Below are positions 23,968 to 36,389 of a stretch of DNA of 64,000 nt, piece by piece (position 1 is the stretch's first letter; every line of letters starts with the position of its first letter). The notes below the pieces were generated by a model. That model was not told the origin of the DNA and made no database searches. It worked only from the letters and a program-made list of their open reading frames with translations. The position numbers and the translations under genes are program-made. Origin of the DNA: Phragmites australis (taxonomy: Eukaryota > Streptophyta > Magnoliopsida > Poales > Poaceae). The stretch spans positions 37,204,501 through 37,268,500 of the forward strand of contig NC_084927.1 in assembly GCF_958298935.1 (NCBI RefSeq). Direction: 5' to 3'.

Positions 23968-25278
23968 CTACCCTCTTATAGAAAACAAAGCATTAACAAT
24001 ATTATCATGACATACATTCATGTCTCCATCTTCATCTCCTAATGCATTGCTTCCACCTCCTTGAGAAGAAGATTGTTGGCCGATATTTGGAATATAGTTT
24101 TCATCTTGATCACACATGTCAAAGTCTTCATCCCTCAAAGCACTATTTCAAATGAAGTTGTGAAGAGCCATGTATGCAATAATTATTTTTGTTTACTTAA
24201 CCATAGGATAACTCGGCAAGTCCAATAATATTCTCCATTTCATCTTCAAAACACCAAATGATCGTTCGATCACATTACGCAGAGATGAATCTAGTTGGTT
24301 AAATATTTCCTTTTTACCACTAGGACGTGGACCCTGTTGAAATTCCGATAAATGATACTTCTCCCCTTTGTATGGAGCAAGAAAACCTACTTGATTGGGA
24401 TAGCCCGAGTCAACAAAATAGTATTTTTCTGAAAAAATATGTAATATTAGAGACAGTTGTGACAATGTGGTAAATGAGATGACAACGAACTAATGTGAAA
24501 CTATACGTTATGGAGGAGGTGAAAATTTATTACCATATTTGCGTAGTGCATAATTGAACACCCTCATATCATGAACTGAGCCTGGCCACCCAGCAACAAC
24601 AAAGGTGAACCTCATGTCAAAATCACATACAACCAACACATTTTGAGTGGAATATCCATGACGTCCCACATGTGCAACCAATTCAGACAAAGGCACAACA
24701 GCAGTTACATGTGTGCCATCTATTACGCCTATGCAGTTATTGAAATGAGGCGAAAAACGCGAATCTTCAAGTCTAGAATGCACTGTTCCGAACTTTGAAT
24801 CTCTTGGTTTGATAATCTCTGTTGCAAGGAGATTGATACTATCTAACACTTCCATAAACTTTCTACTAATTATTTCGGTTGACCTCTTAAAGATATTTTT
24901 AACTTGGATGAATAATTGCGGAGCCCCAATAATCCATAAAAATATACCTAAACATTCAATAGAACTCATAAATCTAGTTGACTTCAAATCATAATTTATC
25001 ACCAATAAGTCATGCAGCCTATCAAAAAGTGGTCTACTCATCCTAAACATATTGTAGCATCCTCTTGGATCATTCAAGTTTTTCATAATCCAAACATGAC
25101 CTCAAACACCAGATTCCCTCCTTTCAGATTTGTTCAAGAAAGTTTCACCATAAGACGTACCAAAAACGCATGCTAACGCTCTATATTGTGCAAGGAACTC
25201 TTGTTGACTACGAGCAAGCTCAAATATTGCATCATTATCATCACTTGCCACATCATCAGAATTACAACTTGAACTCAT
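23968..25278 (-). pseudogene. Harbinger DDE transposase, three nonsense codons
   Basis: Exon 1 (25278-24534) and exon 2 (24428-23968) flank a 105-bp GT-AG intron and together give 1206 nt, an exact frame of 402 codons. The DDE_Tnp_4 nuclease motifs are readable: GVIDGTHV (first Asp), GWPGSVHDMRVF (second Asp), YYFVDSGYPN and NVIERSFGVLKMKW (Glu), then MALHNFI. In-frame stops lie at 25104-25102 (TGA), 24195-24193 (TAA) and 24150-24148 (TGA). At each, a single C-to-T change from CGA or CAA would explain the stop. The enzyme would cut and paste the element; this copy is inactive unless supplied in trans. Confidence 0.85.
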
Positions 25279-25529
25279 CTACAAATAAATATAAAGATAG
25301 GTTACACAACGATAATAGCACCATTGTTCCATGCAAAATAACAAAACGATAATAGCACCATTGTTCCATATAAAATAACAAAACGATAACAATACTATTG
25401 TTCCTAGCAATATTACATAACGATAGTAGTACTAGTTCCAAATTAAACAACTACTCCTTTTTCTTTTCCTCACACCATCTTTTCAGCCAATTGAGCCTTC
25501 TTTTTTTGGTGATTAAAGTGAGGAACATA

Positions 25530-26378
25530 TCACGATTTTCGGCTTTGACAAAAAAGCTTGGTAACCATAAAATGTTCGTCACTTCCTTCAATTACTCCAG
25601 ACTCGACAGTCAAACGCATCACTTCCTTAATTGACTCAGACCTCATTTCACCTTGTAACACCTTGTTGCTTACAGCACTAGAAGACTGTATATTTTCCAT
25701 TATACCTTTCATTATCTTAATCATAGGGTTCTTTCTATACTTCTTTGGGCTATCATTGTTAACAGAAGCACTTTGCTTCAACATATTGGCACCCTTCCTA
25801 TTGATGTTGTTTTCCTCAACACCTACATCACCCAATTGTTCCTCATTATTGACATTTGCTCCTACTCCTTCATCAGGAACATAAGAGAAAGAACCATCGA
25901 CATGATTGTTATCAAACATCCTTTCTAGTTCTGAGAGATTTTTAGGGGACCGTTCTGAAGTTTCTTCTATTCTGCATGTCCTGGAAATCAAAAAAGGTAA
26001 TGTTATGTTAAGCTTGGCTATAATAAAATGAAAACTAACATATGAGGTAAAAAGTGATTACCTTTGTATTGTCTTTCCACCAGCTGTCGCTTGCCACAAC
26101 CGTTCCTTTAGCATTGTCCCATCCAAGTCCAATAGCTTTATTAATGGTTAATGAAAAGTTGTACAAACCCTTTAGTGCATCCCATCGGTTTTTCAGCTGC
26201 AATTTATTATGTTTTTTCCTGTCCTAGCGAAGAATTTCTCATGCAGATTCTTATAGCCCTTGGACGTTATACTTTCAAGGGGCCTATTCCCAGCATCTAT
26301 TTCCTCCACACAAATTTCACAAAACACCCTATTGTGAAAAGCATCCCAATTGACTTTATTCGGTACAAAGTCCTCCAT
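25530..26378 (-). pseudogene. Harbinger Myb/SANT-like partner protein, frameshifted
   Basis: The first part (26378 to about 26214) reads FCEICVEEIDAGNRP and GYKNLHEKFFARTGK, the Myb/SANT-like DNA-binding domain seen in PIF/Harbinger accessory proteins. The continuation LQLKNRWDALKGLYN and GLGWDNAKGTVV to SWWKDNTK (to about 26062) lies in another frame. A run of six A near 26214 appears one base short. A GT-AG intron (about 25990-26061) then leads to an acidic, low-complexity tail ending at 25530. In the family this protein helps bring transposase to the DNA ends and into the nucleus. The exact splice phase to the tail is uncertain. Confidence 0.7.
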
Positions 26379-27823
26379 CTATTTGTCATAATAGTAGGTA
26401 AGCTAGAATTGAACATCACATAAAGCTCTATGCAAATTCAATAGCCAAAATAGTTCAGTTAAATATCGCAAGCATGATATAACAACTATTCAAGCGAAAT
26501 TGATGGTCTATATAGATATACATGCAAAAATCATTTGAAGAGTGATGTGGCAATACAAGTTTCAAGCATATCAAGCATGCAATGACGGGTAGGGTAGTTT
26601 TAGTAAATTAAAAAATTGTGCAGAGATGAGACATATGTTAAATGGCCAAATGTTAATTGCACAAGAGATAACTATGTTCTATAGGTACCAACTCTTTTCC
26701 CCTCGAAACTGACAACATTTGCTGGTCATTTTAGACAAAAGGAAAACAAAGAAAGATTCTCAGATCACAATGAGTTTTTTCTTCTTACTTACCTGTAGTA
26801 CAAAAGCAAAGACTGAGATTGGATAGAATTTATCAACTAGGAGCTAAGACAAAAGCAAAGACTGAGATTAGGTAGAAATAGGCATGGTCAAGTGCTAAAA
26901 AAGAAGGTGACCCGAACGAATGATTTATCATCGCAACACTTTCACACATTGACATGATCTAAAGAACACATATTTGACGATTGATTGCTTATTACATATA
27001 TTTTGTCTGAGTAAGCAGAACGTGGTGACCACAAGCCATACCCAAACATAGGAGCACTGAACTTGCCATTCGGGGAACACTTTCTTACAAGTAGTCAAAA
27101 GCAGAAACTGCATTATGAAGGTGTTGGACTGAAAATATTGCCGTTTAGCTGAACTTGGCAGTCGTTGATCTGTCTACTTTAGACCACTCCTAATACTCCA
27201 TGATGTATAATGCTTTAGATACTAAATGGACAGACACATAAGATAATTGGGCAGACACATAACAGAAAGATCGATTACCTCGGAGGGGCGGTCGGCTGGA
27301 CGAGCGACGGCTGGACGGCGGGCGCCGGCTGGAGGTGTGGGCTGGCTGGAGGTGCGGCACCGGCTGGAGGGCGGGGCGATGGGAGATCGGGAGAGAGAAG
27401 GGAGCCGACGGGAGATTGGAATAGAAGGTCGAAAGAAAACGTTTCGGGGAATATAATGGTATTGGTGGGTAATTACATGATACTTATGTGGGTATTTTTA
27501 TTTTTTCTAAAATCATAATATGCAAAAAGCTGGTTAGACACATATCGTAGATTATGATAGAAAAGGGGACCAGATTTTGAAAAGCGAATTATACAATCTA
27601 ACTGTTTGTTTTAGCTTCAGCTTTTAAAAGTAACTTTTCAAAATCCAAAACTAAAATAAACAGGCCCTGACTATCCCAAATGTAAGCATGCCAACTTCTA
27701 CGTACTAGATTCATCATAAAAGTATTTTTATAACATTAAATTATTTTATTTGAAATATTATATTTTTATACAAATTACTAGTTAAAGTATCACTTTATAG
27801 ACTACATGATGTCATAAACATCA

Positions 27824-27830
<7 letters not shown>

Positions 27831-27856
<26 letters not shown>
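27831..27856. repeat. (TA)n microsatellite, copy 1
   Basis: A short TA run sits at the site where copy 2 has a 60-bp run (37361-37421). The flanking TCTGTGCACTAGATTGCATG is identical in both. Confidence 0.9.
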
Positions 27857-27858
<2 letters not shown>

Positions 27859-28206
27859 GTGCACTAGATTGCATGCCACTGCAAACGTATCGTGTCATCA
27901 TTTGAACACTCTTAGCCTTGGTGGATTTCATCTTTGCCTTGTCAAGGAGGACCGTATTGTGTCATCATTTGACCACTCTTAGGAAGGTACTAGTAGATTA
28001 TAATAGAAAGTGGCCTCAATTCATCAGTGGACGAATGTAGGTTTGAAGCATCCCAATAGACTAAACTGCTAGCCTGGTTAGTGCACATTGGAATAATCGC
28101 AGGAAGCCAGGAATGCGTCGTCGCTATACCCTTTTTGACGACGGTGATACGATCCTTGTTCTGCAAGGTACTCACAGGATCAACATCTCATGTGCCGAGG
28201 ACGAAT

Positions 28207-28485
28207 CGATTAAGGAATCGTTCCTCAACTCCACGCGGCGAGAATCTTATGCTATCTTCTAATTATGAGGTAGCTGAAAACGAATTGATAATTAATAATC
28301 GATTAAGGAATCGTTCCTCAACCCCACGCGGCGAGAATCTTACGCTGTGTTCTAATCATGAGGCGGCTGAAAACGAATTGATAATTAATAATCGATTAAG
28401 GAATCGTTCCTCAACTCCACGCGGCGAGAATCTTACGCTATCTTCTAATCTTGAGGTAGCTGAAAACGAATTGATAATTAATAAT
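28207..28485 (+). repeat. Three in-frame 93-bp tandem repeats
   Basis: Units start at 28207, 28300 and 28393, each beginning CGATTAAGGAATCGTTCCTC and ending near ATTGATAATTAATAAT. The period is a multiple of three, so an open frame (28081-28518) reads three 31-residue repeats containing SSTPRGENL and AENELIIN. The duplicated block at 38397-38490 has one unit. The frame has no recognised domain, and coding use is unproven. Confidence 0.9.
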
Positions 28486-28529
28486 TGGTTTGAACAATTC
28501 TACTGTTTTGAACAATAATATCAACATAA

Positions 28530-29131
28530 GACTATGAGAGGTACTGCACAAGTTTGACTGACCAGCTCAACAAGCTTTTCGCCGGTGTTGTTGGAAGGAT
28601 CAAATGATTCCGAAGGAGCCTGAATTGAGTTTTAATTAAAAATATTTTTACTGAGTACTAGAATAAATGTTAATCTTATCTTAAATGAAATATTATGTAA
28701 CTACACGAATCAGCTAGAGCAAAATAATAAAACAAGCAAACAAAGACACTAAACAAATTGCGAAATTAAAAACTTACCAGAAGGTAAATACTCAAAGTAA
28801 ATATGAAAAATTAAAAAGATGTACAAGAGGATATCGATTTTTTCTTGAGATATTAAGAAATTGACACGTACTCTAGTCCTAATTAGAGTATCCGCTAAGG
28901 ATATCACTTTTTTTAGTCACTAAAGCTTAAATACTTCCTTATGATATTCATTTCTTCATCTCCAGATTGTTGAGCATCAAACAAAGTATATCACTCCTCC
29001 GAAGCTTTTATAAAAATTTCAAGAGCTCACCGAGACATATCTAATCATCAAAGACCGACTACTTGTTGCCAACCACCAAAAGTAAGCTAATATATTCACT
29101 TGACTAAGATCAAACCTAAACTACAGCTATA
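28530..29131 (-). mobile_element. LTR fragment, second occurrence
   Basis: This matches about 21700-22300 of the LTR-like sequence (shared CAACAAGCTTTTCGCCGGTG at its left edge and the same downstream order) but lacks the promoter half. It joins unrelated DNA at about 29131. Confidence 0.7.
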
Positions 29132-30955
29132 TGCCTTATCTGCCTTTTAGCCTAACTTGAATTCTTAAGAACCACTTGCATCATGAAAAATTCGAGCGTT
29201 TCTGGTCAATGCAGCCAGCGTGCGTACACTCCTCCCGTTTCTTTCATAACTCGAGATTTTTATTCAGTTAACGTGACGGCCACGAATATCTCGTCTAGAC
29301 TGGCTAGACTGTTTTCGAAAAAAATGCACGGAGTGATGTATGGTAGAGTGATGCAAATGTCCATGATTTCAACAGGTTTTCAGCGTCAGGCGAGAGTGAT
29401 GCAAGCAGAGCGGGTACGACGACTTTCAGTCTTTCACACGGCAAAATAATTGCTTCTACTTACTCTAACGGTCCCTCGTATGTACGTGCGTGCGTCTTGC
29501 CAAGTTGCCATACGCATATGTATGTTTGTTCTTCAGAGTTGGAGAAAAGTCGAAGCAGGGCAGAGGCGGCTACGAGCAAAGGAAAATTTCAGCATGTTGT
29601 GCGTATGTACTCTCTACTCGAGCTGTGTGTTTATGTTGAGATTTTTGTGAAGGGTTAGATTAAAAAAAATAAGGTTTGTGAGAGAATTAAATGATATATA
29701 AGAGAAATTGATGATCGAGATAAAAGATATGTATACACCATAATGCGAAGTTACATTTCTCCTACGAGTGAGCACATACGCTAGTGCACTGGTGACTCGT
29801 CGTCAAGTTGCATGGGCTCAGAGCACCCAGACTTAGGCTTGTATGGTTAATGTAGGTTGCCATATCATCTCCTCACAAAGGATTAAATCATGGGTTTATA
29901 TTTTTGTGTATTTTATTAAGATCGATTTTTTTTCATGGTAGACCATGTATTTGTCGATAGTGACGTGTTTACGATGTTTTCGTCAATCTTTAAGTTATAC
30001 ATATGATCTTTAGTAGGTGTTATGTGTGTGAGTGTGTAGTGGTGTAAGTTGTACTAGTGTTTCTAAAAAAATTGCACGAACTCGTTAAAAATATTGTGAG
30101 ATCATGTAGGACCAAGATTGATGATTAGGGGGTGAATATGCGCCTAAAAAGATTTCTTACGAAATTGATAGTCCTCTTCTATTCTTAAATTTAACACACC
30201 TCAAAAGCACGCGCGGAAGCAAGAGACATGAATAGATTGTAAGACATAAAAAACAAACGCTCTTATTCAAAGGATGTGAACTCTAGATTTTATGTAAGAC
30301 CATACTAAGAGTTATAGTGTAAGAAAGCAATTAACTTGAACAAAAACTCATAAACATAAGAAAACAAATTATCAGAAGAAGAGATTCTTCAAGTTGATGG
30401 ATAGTTCAAGATGAACTCATATAAAAAGATTAAACCTCTAGGAACAAGAAGAAAATCTCTTACAAGATCCAAAATGAGCAGCTCTCTAGGAAAACAAAAA
30501 TTGATATGAAAACACTAAAAACTTAAACCGAAACATGGAAGACAAAAACAGGAGACTAGAAGGAGATGAACTTAAGCAGACATAAAAACACTTTTTTCAT
30601 TAAGCTTACAAACGTCCTCTTTTGACATATTACAAAGTGTTTTTCTCACAGAAGTTCTCACCAAAAAATAGGCTAAGTAATTCTCTCTCTCCACATAACA
30701 CAAGTGGAAGTCTCTCAAAACTCTCCAAGGCGGTCACATTTCCACCAGCCATATCCCTCTATTTATAGGTCTAGGGGGCTTACTTAACCCCTAAACAATC
30801 TTATTCCTAAATCGTCCTTCACTTACATCGACATCCCTTTCGTTTAATTTTGTCAATATATCGTCTTCATCCTCCATCATGTTATGTCATCATTGCGATA
30901 AGTATAGTACTCTATTGTGCCTATAGCAAAAGGGAGGAGGCCACCCTTATTTGTA
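29132..30955 (-). mobile_element. Repeat block with minus-strand core promoter, copy 1
   Basis: Its homologue is 40315-42170. It contains a minus-strand TATA box (CTATAAATAG) near 30757-30768. On the minus strand there is an LTR-like end reading TTCACCCCCTAATC then TTGGTCCTACA at about 30106-30150, so 30105-30955 is probably an LTR. The left part (29132-29650) holds AT-rich DNA with short frames that I do not believe are genes. Confidence 0.5.
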
Positions 30956-31225
30956 GTGTCAAATTTGAAAACATCAAACCTTACCAATGATGACATGGTC
31001 ACATGGACATTGGGGAATGGTCATCCTCTGCAAATAGTATTGAGCTCCTCTTCTTTCTTGTTTAGGGACGCTAGGCGGGGTCTACGCGATCGTGAATTAT
31101 GGAGTGGGGCCCACCTCGCCATGTAGGATAGGGATATATTCACCTGTCAACACGTTTTGCTTGACCTCCACGTGTACAGTTAGGATCACCCTCGATCCTA
31201 CCCGACTCTCTCGATCATCTGGCGC

Positions 31226-32504
31226 TGTCGGTGACATGGGAACCAGGGGTCCCCGAGTCCCGAGGCCAAAACAGCAGAGTGCCACGTGGCGCCCTCCCTC
31301 GGGGATTATCTCCCCGAGGCCCGAGAAGACCAAGTTCCGGGAGAGGGTGCTCGGGGCTATGAACAGTGGTCCCCGAACACCCGATTTCCCCGATGACAAG
31401 AGAAGTCAGTTCCGGGAGAGGGTGCTCGGGGCCATGAACAGTGGCCCCCGAGCACCCGAGTTCCCCGAGGACCTGAGCAGTCAAGTTCCGAGGGAGGGTG
31501 CTCAGGGCCGTGAACAGTTGTCCTTGAGCACCCGGGTTCCCCGAGGACCAAGAGAGGGCATATCCGGGAGAGAGTGCTCGAGGCTATGAACGGTAGTCCC
31601 CGAGCACTCGCAGTTCCCCGAAAGCCTGAGAAGTCCTTCGCCGGTGGTCCTCACAAGAGCTCGGTGGTGAGGTGTCAATTGGTGAGAGGCCTGATGCTGC
31701 ATTTAAGAGGGTGTGTGGCCCGTCACTTCCAACCACTCCTCCCACGCCTGTTGTCAGTCCCTGCCACGGTCTGGCAGGGAGGTGTGGGGACATTTAATAT
31801 GCGGGTCCCATCGTGCATCATCCGGAGCGCCTCGGGATAACGTCACAGGGCTCGAGGCGTAACGCCTGCCGCCTTGCTGTTTCAGACTCGCTTTGACCGG
31901 GCGGGGACGTGGGGCTGCTCGATGGCTGCCCGGCGGGCCCTCCCCGCTGCGCCCGCTGAAAAGCGGAATGATGACGACGAAGACCGGACGAGGGCGCGTT
32001 TTCAACTCTCCCCGTCACCTCAAGCTGCAGCCCATGATGATTGCTTTTCATTTATGGTGTCTTAGAACTTGTGCCATCCTTTCTAGGCACGCCACCCGCC
32101 CTAGCCGGGTATAAGAGGGGCGGGCTCCCCGGAGAAGAGGACGAGAGACTTGGATCGACCAAAGACACGAGAACATGTCGGACGAGCTCAGAAGACAAGA
32201 TGACGGAAGAAGCACGAAGCTCTAGACTTAGACAAACATTCTTGTAACACAGCAGATCCTCAGAGAGACATTCTCAGAGCATTTATAGCATACACACAGG
32301 AGTAGGGTATTACGCTCAGTGCGGCCCGAACCTGTCTAAAAATCCCCTGAGCATTTACTTCCTCCCGCATCCGATCATCCACTCCACCTGCATCTCATTT
32401 ACTCCCATTCATTTCACGTACGAGGTAGGTTCAGAATCATCCCCCCAGCCGAATCTCAAAGGGGGTCCCTCCGGATTCCTGCTTATGGAGTTCACCCTCC
32501 GACA
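31226..32504 (+). mobile_element. Solo LTR, GC-rich, 1.28 kb
   Basis: It starts TGTCGGTGACATGG and ends CCTCCGACA, so the ends are TGTCGG and CCGACA. It is flanked by GGCGC (31221-31225) and AGCGC (32505-32509), a 5-bp target duplication with one mismatch. It contains a promoter-like GGGTATAAGAGGGGCG (about 32107-32122) and no coding region. Absence from the matching place in copy 2 dates it after the duplication, or marks a loss there. Its texture suggests a Ty3/Gypsy element of grasses. Confidence 0.75.
31334..31625. repeat. Four 75-78-bp repeats, each a hairpin, inside the solo LTR
   Basis: Units begin near 31334, 31409, 31485 and 31563. Each holds complementary arms; in the second unit they are GTGCTCGGGG and CCCCGAGCAC around a 14-nt loop. 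The arms are partly degraded in units 3 and 4. Confidence 0.85.
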
Positions 32505-34383
32505 AGCGCTCAAGAGGGGTGAACACTGGATCATCCGATGTGTTCAACTTAGCAGACTAGGCCGCTTAAAATCCTCTCCGCAAGAAATACTCTGGCGTGT
32601 AATTATGCCCATCGTCAGACCATCCGGTGTATTCATTCTTGTCGGAACCCGTTTTGCACCCTCTCTACAAAAATTACTTCGGCGAAACATCCAATGTACA
32701 CATTTCTCAGCGCCGAACCACCCGACGTATACAAGTCCACTAGAGCCAGTTTGCAAGCTCTCTGCAAGAAAAGCTCTGACATTCATTGATGCCCAACGCT
32801 AGAGCATCCGACGTATACTTCAATTTTTGTTTATTAGTTGAAACACTCCAGCGTGTATTGCATTTGAACGCGGACCATTCGGTGAGTTCATTTTCTTCAG
32901 CCCAAGATTATCCCGCGTGTATAATTTTTCTGGACTCAATCACAAACACGCCAACTCCATTTTCTCTGTAACTTTGATTAGTTATGATCATAATTATTGT
33001 ACATAACCATGCATATGCAATATCAAAATCCTCAAACCAAATCAATATTATTGTCAATCACTCGTCACATATAAAACAATGCATATTTTAACTTGTTTTC
33101 TTAGATCATGTGATGAAAAATTAGTTTGAATTATGAAATTGGCAAAGCAAAGTGATTAAATATAATGATATTAGGATGATATTTATAAGTTTCTAAGATA
33201 TTGTTTGGATCTGCTTGGATAGCATAGATGGTTTGATGCGTTATCAGAAATTGGGTATGCTTATGTTAGAGTGATGATTTTGCTTGGAGTTTGTGTGGTG
33301 TTGTGTGAATTGATCTTGAGGTAAGTCGGGAAGGACTAGTGCTCATGCTCACTTTTTTAATGTTATAAACATAGACAAAAAAAAATAACCATACCATAAG
33401 CCGTATAACAAACAAACAAAGAATGATCACACGAGCTCTCGTTTTGTTATTCCACCTTGAGCCTAGTGTAGTTGGGGAGAGGAGACCCCTGGGGTTTGTT
33501 ATTTGATTCATATGCAGGTGTTGTTTGAAGGCAAACGTGGTTGATGACAAATCGACGAACTAGGATAAGGGAGGAACTGGAGTTCGATGACTAAGTTCAG
33601 GAGGAAAATATATCATGGTGATTGAGGATGTCATGCAAGATATTTGAGCTAAGAGAACAATGCATATAGAGACAAGGTTTCACGATGGACGCATGAGACG
33701 ATCTGATCGTGAGAGGACGTGAAGACAAATTCGTATCTGAGTCAGAGCAGTCACGAGAGAGTCGTGTGCTGGCCGGACTCGAGATAAGGGTTAGTGTTAG
33801 AGACGGACTGTAAGTTGGTTACAGACATATATGTATGCATGTGTGATGTTGCATGTATGATTACGTGAGTGTTGTTAGCTAATTAGTTTAATTAGTGGAG
33901 GTTGTTTGTCCTCTTGTGATTAGAGGAGAATATAGACCAGGTTGAATACGACTTGAAATTATAGTTCGATCCGGTCACGTTTGTGCGTGTAACTATCTAA
34001 TAAATAGAGAAGTCCGTTGTATTAGGTAGACAAAGTAGGAGAGAGAGAGAGAGAGATATAGAGAAAGCCTAGAGAGGGATGTTTTGCGAGTTTAATAAAA
34101 TTCTTGTTAGATGCTTTGGAGAGATATCTCGTAAACTCATATATACAACGAAAATAAGGTTTCATAAGTTAAAGAGTTGCTGATTCAGAATTTTCTTTAT
34201 AATCTATATTCTGCGTGTTTGGTTTTAATTTCTGATTAATTTTGTGTTTTTATCAAATTTAATCTTGGTATAATCCATTCAGCTCTAGATCGATATGTGC
34301 TTGATGGTTTATTATGTGAATAGTACGAGTGGATTCCAGCTTTGACTACCGTATTGTGTGATTGTGTCATAATTTTACCATTC
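32505..34383. other. Copy-1-specific repeat DNA
   Basis: About 32530-32960 carries further ACCATCCGG-type motifs like those in the LTR-like blocks. About 33790-34270 resembles an LTR promoter/leader on the plus strand (CTAATAAATAGAGAAG near 33988, then GA-rich leader). Ends could not be fixed. No gene is recognised. Confidence 0.4.
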
Positions 34384-34386
34384 TTA

Positions 34387-34663
34387 GGCCATAGCTAACG
34401 GCTTTTCTTTTGGGATGAAAATTCCGTTGTAAAGGGATTTTCGTTCTCTTTTTTTCCCTTTAACGTTCTAACGGTTTCCCTTCACGGTTCCCGTCATGTA
34501 GAGATTCTCAAGGTCATTCTCTTTAGGACGGTATTCTCTCTTATTTCCTTTCGCGATTCTCCTCGAAGTGAAACTATTGAAGATGAGAGAAAATAAAAGA
34601 AATAAGAACGGAAAAAAGAATCAGAAAAAGAACGAAATGAAAAGAATATAGTTAGAGATGATC
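34387..34663. mobile_element. Tourist/Harbinger-type MITE, TTA flanked
   Basis: 277 bp beginning GGCCATAGCTAACGG and ending GTTAGAGATGATC (imperfect inverted ends), flanked by TTA at 34384-34386 and 34664-34666. A related sequence lies near 63235-63360. Confidence 0.65.
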
Positions 34664-34790
34664 TTAAAAGTCTTTTTTAGCAAGTGACCACTAGACTAAT
34701 AGATCATTCTAGAGAGTGATTCCAACCTGCAAATGAAAGAATAAAGAATTTGAAACACTCCACTAGACTAGAACTACTAGTTGCTAGTTT
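34664..34790 (-). repeat. Segment inverted relative to 43049-43165
   Basis: The reverse complement of this stretch matches 43049-43165, including CATTTGCAGGTTGGAATCAC and TCTAGTGGAGTGTTTCAAAT-like text, although the DNA on both sides is in the same orientation in the two copies. An 18-bp length difference lies inside. Confidence 0.85.
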
Positions 34791-36389
34791 GTTACGGTGT
34801 GATTGTTTGCCAGCATAGATCTTATATACATGCTAAGGAAAAGTAAATTGAGTAGAGTTATATTTGTTAAGAAAAATATTTAGTTGATTATATCTGTCTG
34901 AAAATGCTAAAATAAGTTTTTGTTTGGCTGATCGAATCTGAAGCTGCATGAGCAGATACAAGAGTTGAGATTGTAATTAGTTGTTCATATAAAGATAGTC
35001 TTATGACACTGATAAGTGAGTTCACCAGTATAAACGTATAAAAAATGTACACCTATCAGACTATATATATAAATTTGTATCTACTAAACCAATCTAGAAC
35101 AATATATATAAATAAGAAAATCATTTTTCATAAGGTTATACGTATCTATGATCAGGTTCCAACCAATCAGCCTCTTACTGCACGATACAGGAGTGCTGGT
35201 CGCCGGAATGCGTCGCCACGATAACTTGCTTCTCTTGGTTCTTGATAAGACACACAGTGTACAGACTCCTTTGAGTTGTAAGAGATTAAAGTGAGATCGA
35301 GTGAGAGCTATTTATAGCCTAGATGTCTAAATCTAGCTGTTGTCTAACCATCTACTTTTTCTGTAAACGCTGGAAGATTTGGCGTGCACCGGCTAGTACA
35401 TGTTGGACCATCTGGCGTGTACATTTTTCAAACACTATCAGTGTCAGCTGTCACTAGCCGTTACTGCTCTGAAATGCTCCGGCGAAATCTCTAGTTCACA
35501 CGTTGAACCATCCAACATGTATAATCACAAAAATCATCTGAGAAATCTTTTATATAAGAAATGCTCCGATGAAGTTTTAAAAATATGACGGTCCATCCGA
35601 TGCATTGTAGTTCATCTTCTTTAGAAAAATCACATCTTCTGAAAACACTTTGACACATTTATCCTTAACGCCGGACCATCCAGCATATGCAAATTTTTAT
35701 GAACTCATCCAATTCAATCATTTTGAGTTCTAATTTTTTGACAACTTATCCATGGGCTTCACTCAGCTATCTAGTGTTAGAATTTCACAAGTGTGAATCT
35801 AACTAAGTCTAGATTAATCTAGATCAAGCTACCACTCTTAGCTTATCTTTATAGTACGATCAAAAGACTAACAAAATAGAATATATACTATTTTAAATGT
35901 ACTTCATCTATTTATAACAATTAGAACTAGAAAATCATTAGTTTTGATGCACATATACTTTGATCGATAATATAATTGCTTTAAGGAACAAGAATAACCG
36001 GTCATTATTGTGAACTAAATCTTTGATACTCTTCAACACACTTGTTAGTCATAATTATCCCATTATCATTAATCATAAAAACACTTATTACTTATCCTGT
36101 CTTTTTTTTTTGCGCCTAACCTCGATTTCTTAAGAACCACTTGCATGATGCAAATATCGATTGCTTTTTTGGTCAGTGCAGCGCCTCATTTTTAGTCAGT
36201 TAACGTGCGGGCCAAGGACAGACAACATATGATATGAGACCTATTTTCTCGAGAAGTTTTGATTAAAAAAAGCCCCTATGATTTCAAGCTTCCAGCGTCA
36301 GGTGAGAGCGACCCAATTCATTTTATTTTTTTTTTGAACAAGGCGGCTACGACTTTTCACACAGAAGCAGAAAGTTTTCTGTTATGTGC

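Larger units (their letters stand above)
23591..27667 (-). mobile_element. PIF/Harbinger DNA transposon, 4.08 kb, complete ends
   Basis: The left end GGGCCTGTTTTTTTTTAGCT and the reverse complement of the right end, GGGCCTGTTTATTTTAGTTT, form terminal inverted repeats. TGA flanks both sides (23588-23590 and 27668-27670), a 3-bp target duplication. The element carries the two genes expected of the superfamily, a DDE transposase and a Myb/SANT-like partner, both on the minus strand and both damaged. The GC-rich block at about 27280-27440 near the right end carries CGGCTGG-type repeats. Confidence 0.88.
22355..35232 (+). repeat. Tandem duplication, copy 1 (about 12.9 kb)
   Basis: The order of blocks is: right part of the LTR-like sequence (22355-23213), a block with the Harbinger element (23261-28500), an LTR fragment (28530-29131), an element block (29132-30955), copy-specific DNA with a solo LTR (30956-34270), and a terminal block (34280-35232). 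The shared blocks recur in the same order at 35233-43500. Boundaries are by eye and good to tens of bases. Confidence 0.75.

Noticed and set aside
25558..25884. Plus-strand hydrophobic frame of 108 codons
   Set aside because: Antisense of the Harbinger partner gene.
31092..32065. Frames on both strands in the GC-rich block
   Set aside because: They are translations of the hairpin repeats of a solo LTR.
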